Shown piece after piece: positions 60,801-64,000 of a stretch of 64,000 nucleotides of DNA (position 1 is the stretch's first letter; each line of letters opens with the position of its first letter). The position numbers were made by a program, and so were the translations under genes. Under the pieces are notes generated by a model. The model was not told the origin of the DNA, did no database searches, and worked only from the letters and a program-made list of their open reading frames with translations. Source of the DNA: Sanderia malayensis (Eukaryota; Cnidaria; Scyphozoa; Semaeostomeae; Pelagiidae); contig RQOL01000660.1 of NCBI GenBank assembly GCA_013076295.1, forward strand, positions 1,302,001 to 1,366,000. The letters are read 5' to 3'.

Positions 60801-63800
60801 ACATCGCACCATGTCACGGAGTCAATTCAAACTGCACAAAAGTATTTCAGATACAACCCATACCATATACCGTAAATCCTCGAATAAACCCCTACCTTCG
60901 AATCCCCTCGAATAGGCCCCCATCCTGATAATCATTTGCAAGGATATTGGGCCCAAGTTTCCAAACATTGAAGTTGTTTGGTGAATGTATTACAAATAAC
61001 AGCAAGTTTAAACAAATAACTTTATTGATTGGCTGCATCGTATAGCTTTTATTTTGCATAATATTGAACAATAATGAGGCTACAATTTCGTTTTTGCAAA
61101 TAAGCCCCCGGGGGCTTATTCGAGGACTTACGGTATTCGGTCTGGGTGTGGGATATCCCACGCGCTGCCCCTTAGCATTCGCAACATTAAGGCTCAACTG
61201 CATTTGCTTCAATAGCCTCGTTGTGGATTGTATTAATAATATCCAGTCTTCATTTCCCGCTAGCTTACTTACCCTTTCTTGTTCAGATTTACTCAATGGC
61301 CTAGCTCTGGCATAGACACGGATTTTTCCTTTCATATCCTCCACTATATTATAGTACTTCTTTCGCAGCAACTGAAAATCAATAGAAACATGGGTGAGAA
61401 TCGTGCATTCCCACTACCAGCAAAAATTAATGCAAGCGCATGCGGGTTACGTTCTTCCCACGTGAGTTAAACTCATGCCAATGATTCCAGATATAAATTT
61501 TGACGTGCCTATACTTATCGGTGGCGAGTCTCCAAGCATATGTCGCTGGATATATATGAACTGACCGGCACTGTTGGCCCTCGTCACCCCGGTGTACCAA
61601 CAGAGTTAGTAGTTGAATACGATACCTAGATGGTTTTACGGGGTTTCTGCCGGAAAATCATTCTCGACGGAAAGACGAAAAGTCCCGGTACGCCGGGGAT
61701 TACTTTCTCTTGCAGATCCTCGGAAGTAGCTACCAATCTCTGTTGAATCCTACTCCCCTGTTGAATCCCATTTTATTTCCGCAACGTGACATCATTTATA
61801 TTTAAATTTCAATTTCGATACTCACCCTTTCACTGTTATAATTTTCTGTCAATGTTTTATTCTCCTCCACCAATCCACGACACTTGCCTTCCAGCTCCAC
61901 AACTTTGTCCATCGCCTCAGCTCCTTGCTACAATGAAAACGCTCATTTAAAACAACCCATTTAGCTAAAGGCAGACGTGAATTAACATGCTTCAGAACAA
62001 TATAACACAAAGCATACCTTTGCAGCTATGCCAAGTTTGTCAATTTCATCTGTCTTCTTCCTAATTTCTAAATTCGCTTCATTCAGTTCCTAAAAACAAA
62101 AGTAAAATGACAACTTTCATTGCTTGCTTACACGAGCATAATTCACTGCCTATGACTCCTCGCAAAGTTCCACGTAACGTTGTATATACCTTCACGAAAC
62201 AACCCTACTTACACCGCTCATCCTAGTACAATGCATAACACAATACAATGGAAATAGAGTGGGTGTCATAATGGTACACAGTTCCCCTCACCTTCTTCAG
62301 AGATGCAAGTTCCTCTTCAGTTTTGCTCAGATCGCCTTTTAACTTCTCCGTCTTTTTCTTCTCAGTGTCCAACGACTTTTGAAGCTCTGAATATAAATAC
62401 AATAAAATGAAAATAATACCGAGTTAAAGAAGGACTAGAAAATACAAGATGAATACTAGAATTGAGCTTTAGAAGTCAGTTCTTAAGAAGATACGAGTAT
62501 ATAGCTTTTATGGCTAATTCACTTCGTGGACCTAAGCAATGGGATTACATTGAAAGTCATGCCAAGCAGGCATCTTCCCCTACCACATTTAAGAAATAAC
62601 TAACCAACTTACAGTGAAAAAATCACTATTTAACTAATCAGTTTTATTATTTAAGTCATCTAAATTATTTTGCTCCTTGAACAGCAGTTTTCTTGGACGG
62701 AATGGGCCACCGTGCAAAATAAAATAATATAAGATGATAATAATAATGAAAGCAAACCTTGCAATTTTTTCTCTTGCTTTTTCGCAGCCATTTTCTGAAA
62801 AATAAAAATGGAAATAAAAAGTGAATACCGTAATGCTTCGATTAAATGCCCGGGCGTTTATTAAATTTTGTGATATTTTAGGAGGCTTCTATTCGAAAGG
62901 GGCGTTTAAAAGAGGGAGGCGTTTATTGAACAGATATATTGTTCAGCATTGAAGCGTAGAATAACACAGTTTGTGTAAGCACACTCAATAGTAACCTAAA
63001 CAGAGATTACCATGAGAATGTGTACAGCATTAGAATTTCCAAGAAGAGTATGAACTTACATCTTCAATCGAAGGACCAGACTTGGCAAGCTTGTCTTTTA
63101 GCTCTTTTATTTCATTTTGCAATGCTTTTGATTTCTCGCGGTCTTCCTTCATTGCGAAAGAAGAAAAAGATTAGCAAGAACACTCTTCGTCAAAAGGCAA
63201 AAATAACCAAGAACAAAATAATTATCCACTTACTTAATACTATCAATTAATGAAAAAATAGCTAAAAATATTAATTTACTTTTGATGTCTTCTTGTATGC
63301 TTCGATTTTTTCATTTAATTTTTCGTTTTCTTTTTTCAGTTTTTCCTCAGCCAAACTTGGGCCTTTTGGTTCCTGAAATGATTAGAGAAATTACAATTTA
63401 ATGCAATCAAATTCATTTTCACGCGATTAACGAAACATCGCCCCTTAGAGTAGAGTAGAAAATGGAAAGAAATGAAAACAGAATGTCTAAAAACCTTTGT
63501 TTCTTTCACAACTGCAACTGGTTGTGCTTGTTTCTCTTTTGCACTGGCCAACTGCTTCTCAAGTGTGTCAACCTTAAAATAACATTGCAAAAAGCTTAAT
63601 CTGAATACATCGAGCAAGCAGGATGGAGGGAGACAGAAATTCAAATTATCATTGGTCAATAGAACTGAAATTGCATAGCATTCAATAATGTTAATATTTC
63701 ATGGCCAAACTTCTTATTCCACCAAGTAGTTCAATAACACATCGCCCGCTCATCTCACCTTAACCCTTGCCGTAACCCCCACCCTAATCCCATGAATACC

Positions 63801-63952
63801 TTTTTCTTTAGTGTTTTGATTGCAGTTGCGTCTTCTTTCGATGATTTCGCCTGCTGTCTTGTCGATGACGCTGCGGTGGCGGCTGTTGCTATTTTCTGCT
63901 CCAATTCTTTAATCTTCTTTTCATTATCTGACTTCAACTTCTTCTTCTCTGT
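54819..63952 (-). CDS. KCBP-like C-terminal-motor kinesin (kinesin-14), 5' end outside window
   Basis: Twenty exons join in frame to 611 codons: 63952-63800, 63572-63495, 63372-63280, 63146-63060, 62794-62758, 62386-62292, 62089-62018, 61927-61826, 61371-61273, 60607-60473, 60173-60010, 58987-58903, 58772-58743, 58609-58504, 58075-57984, 57870-57802, 57540-57417, 56825-56747, 56607-56529, 54875-54819. Lys/Glu-rich coiled coil (about residues 1-245), neck [20 protein letters not shown], then the motor: P-loop GQTGSGKT, switch [10 protein letters not shown], switch II VDLAGSE and [15 protein letters not shown]. It ends [25 protein letters not shown]. Neck-before-motor order marks a kinesin-14, expected to walk to microtubule minus ends; the closest family is the calmodulin-binding KCBP type. 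MyTH4/FERM parts would lie beyond 64000. Confidence 0.92.
55003..56277. mobile_element. 1.28-kb TTAA element in the last kinesin intron
   Basis: TTAA at 54999-55002 and 56278-56281. Inverted ends A(A/G)TGCTAATGCAACGAA (16 of 17). The paralogous intron at 40398-40401 has a single TTAA and no insert, which proves the insertion. No transposase. Contains the hairpin at 55603-55644. Confidence 0.88.
55603..55644. repeat. 18-bp-arm GC-rich hairpin
   Basis: CTCGGGCCTAACCACTCC, loop GGGCGA, GGAGTGCTTAGGCCCGAG; arms pair at 17 of 18 positions. Inside the TTAA element. Confidence 0.8.
59040..60000 (+). repeat. Minisatellite, 16-17-bp unit GATTACGGATTGAAGAT
   Basis: Nearly 1 kb of variants of GATGATTACGGATTGAA filling the kinesin intron between exons 60010-60173 and 58903-58987. 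Longer blocks (ATCAAACTTAAGAATGTCTA then GGGTTAGGATGGTTGATGAT) recur three to four times, a higher-order structure. Confidence 0.9.
60868..61135 (-). mobile_element. MITE, family 1, copy 2
   Basis: Inverted ends ACCGTAAATCCTCGAATAA and ACCGTAAGTCCTCGAATAA. Whole-length match, inverted, to 1522-1765. In a kinesin intron. A single related end occurs at 62826-62935. Confidence 0.75.
61490..61740 (-). repeat. SINE-like body in kinesin intron
   Basis: Same unit as 47760-47990 and in the same position relative to the LLRKKYY exon, so it was inserted before the kinesin duplication. Confidence 0.6.
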
Positions 63953-64000
63953 CTGCATAGGCAAAAGAAATCAACGCAAACTTAGTACTGGGAGATCAAA

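Overview
This is animal nuclear DNA. It has spliced genes with GT-AG introns, long introns packed with transposons and MITEs, no operons, and metazoan gene families: a Shc adaptor, an ER cyclophilin, HNMT-like methyltransferases and a KCBP-type C-terminal kinesin. The mix of BEL/Pao, Ty1/copia and tyrosine-recombinase (DIRS/Ngaro/PAT-like) retroelements with many small TTAA, TA and hAT-type MITEs suggests a non-vertebrate metazoan. An anthozoan cnidarian (coral or anemone) is my best guess; that is inference. All host genes found lie on the minus strand.

Layout. 1-11.74 kb: a Shc-like adaptor gene (ten exons seen, SH2 part beyond the left edge). One intron holds an apparently intact 5.5 kb tyrosine-recombinase retrotransposon with split direct repeats. 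12.48-13.89 kb: a complete five-exon cyclophilin B-like gene with a perfect ER-stress element upstream. 14.5-53.5 kb: five single-exon HNMT-like methyltransferase copies (A-E). A, C and E are open. D has one nonsense codon. B is split in two by a BEL retrotransposon (17.1-30.25 kb), which in turn carries a younger, nearly pristine BEL element (22.1-29.55 kb) inside its gag.

30.6-33.2 kb holds a LINE tail and a TTAA-flanked DNA element. 35.1-39.3 kb holds a second, decayed split-direct-repeat element. 39.4-40.9 and 47.5-48.8 kb are two pieces of a duplicated kinesin gene that lack the motor core. 48.9-51.5 kb is a copia fragment interrupted by a 1.2 kb TIR element. 54.8-63.95 kb is the main kinesin gene: 20 exons, motor domain complete, N-terminal part beyond the right edge.

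The window is best read as a locus built by repeated segmental duplication. HNMT copies travelled with pieces of their neighbours (the cyclophilin promoter on one side, the kinesin 3' end on the other), and transposons landed afterwards. Because the duplicates act as each other's empty sites, three insertions can be dated relative to the duplications from the sequence alone. Exon boundaries were read by eye from splice consensus and reading phase; every join reported keeps frame.
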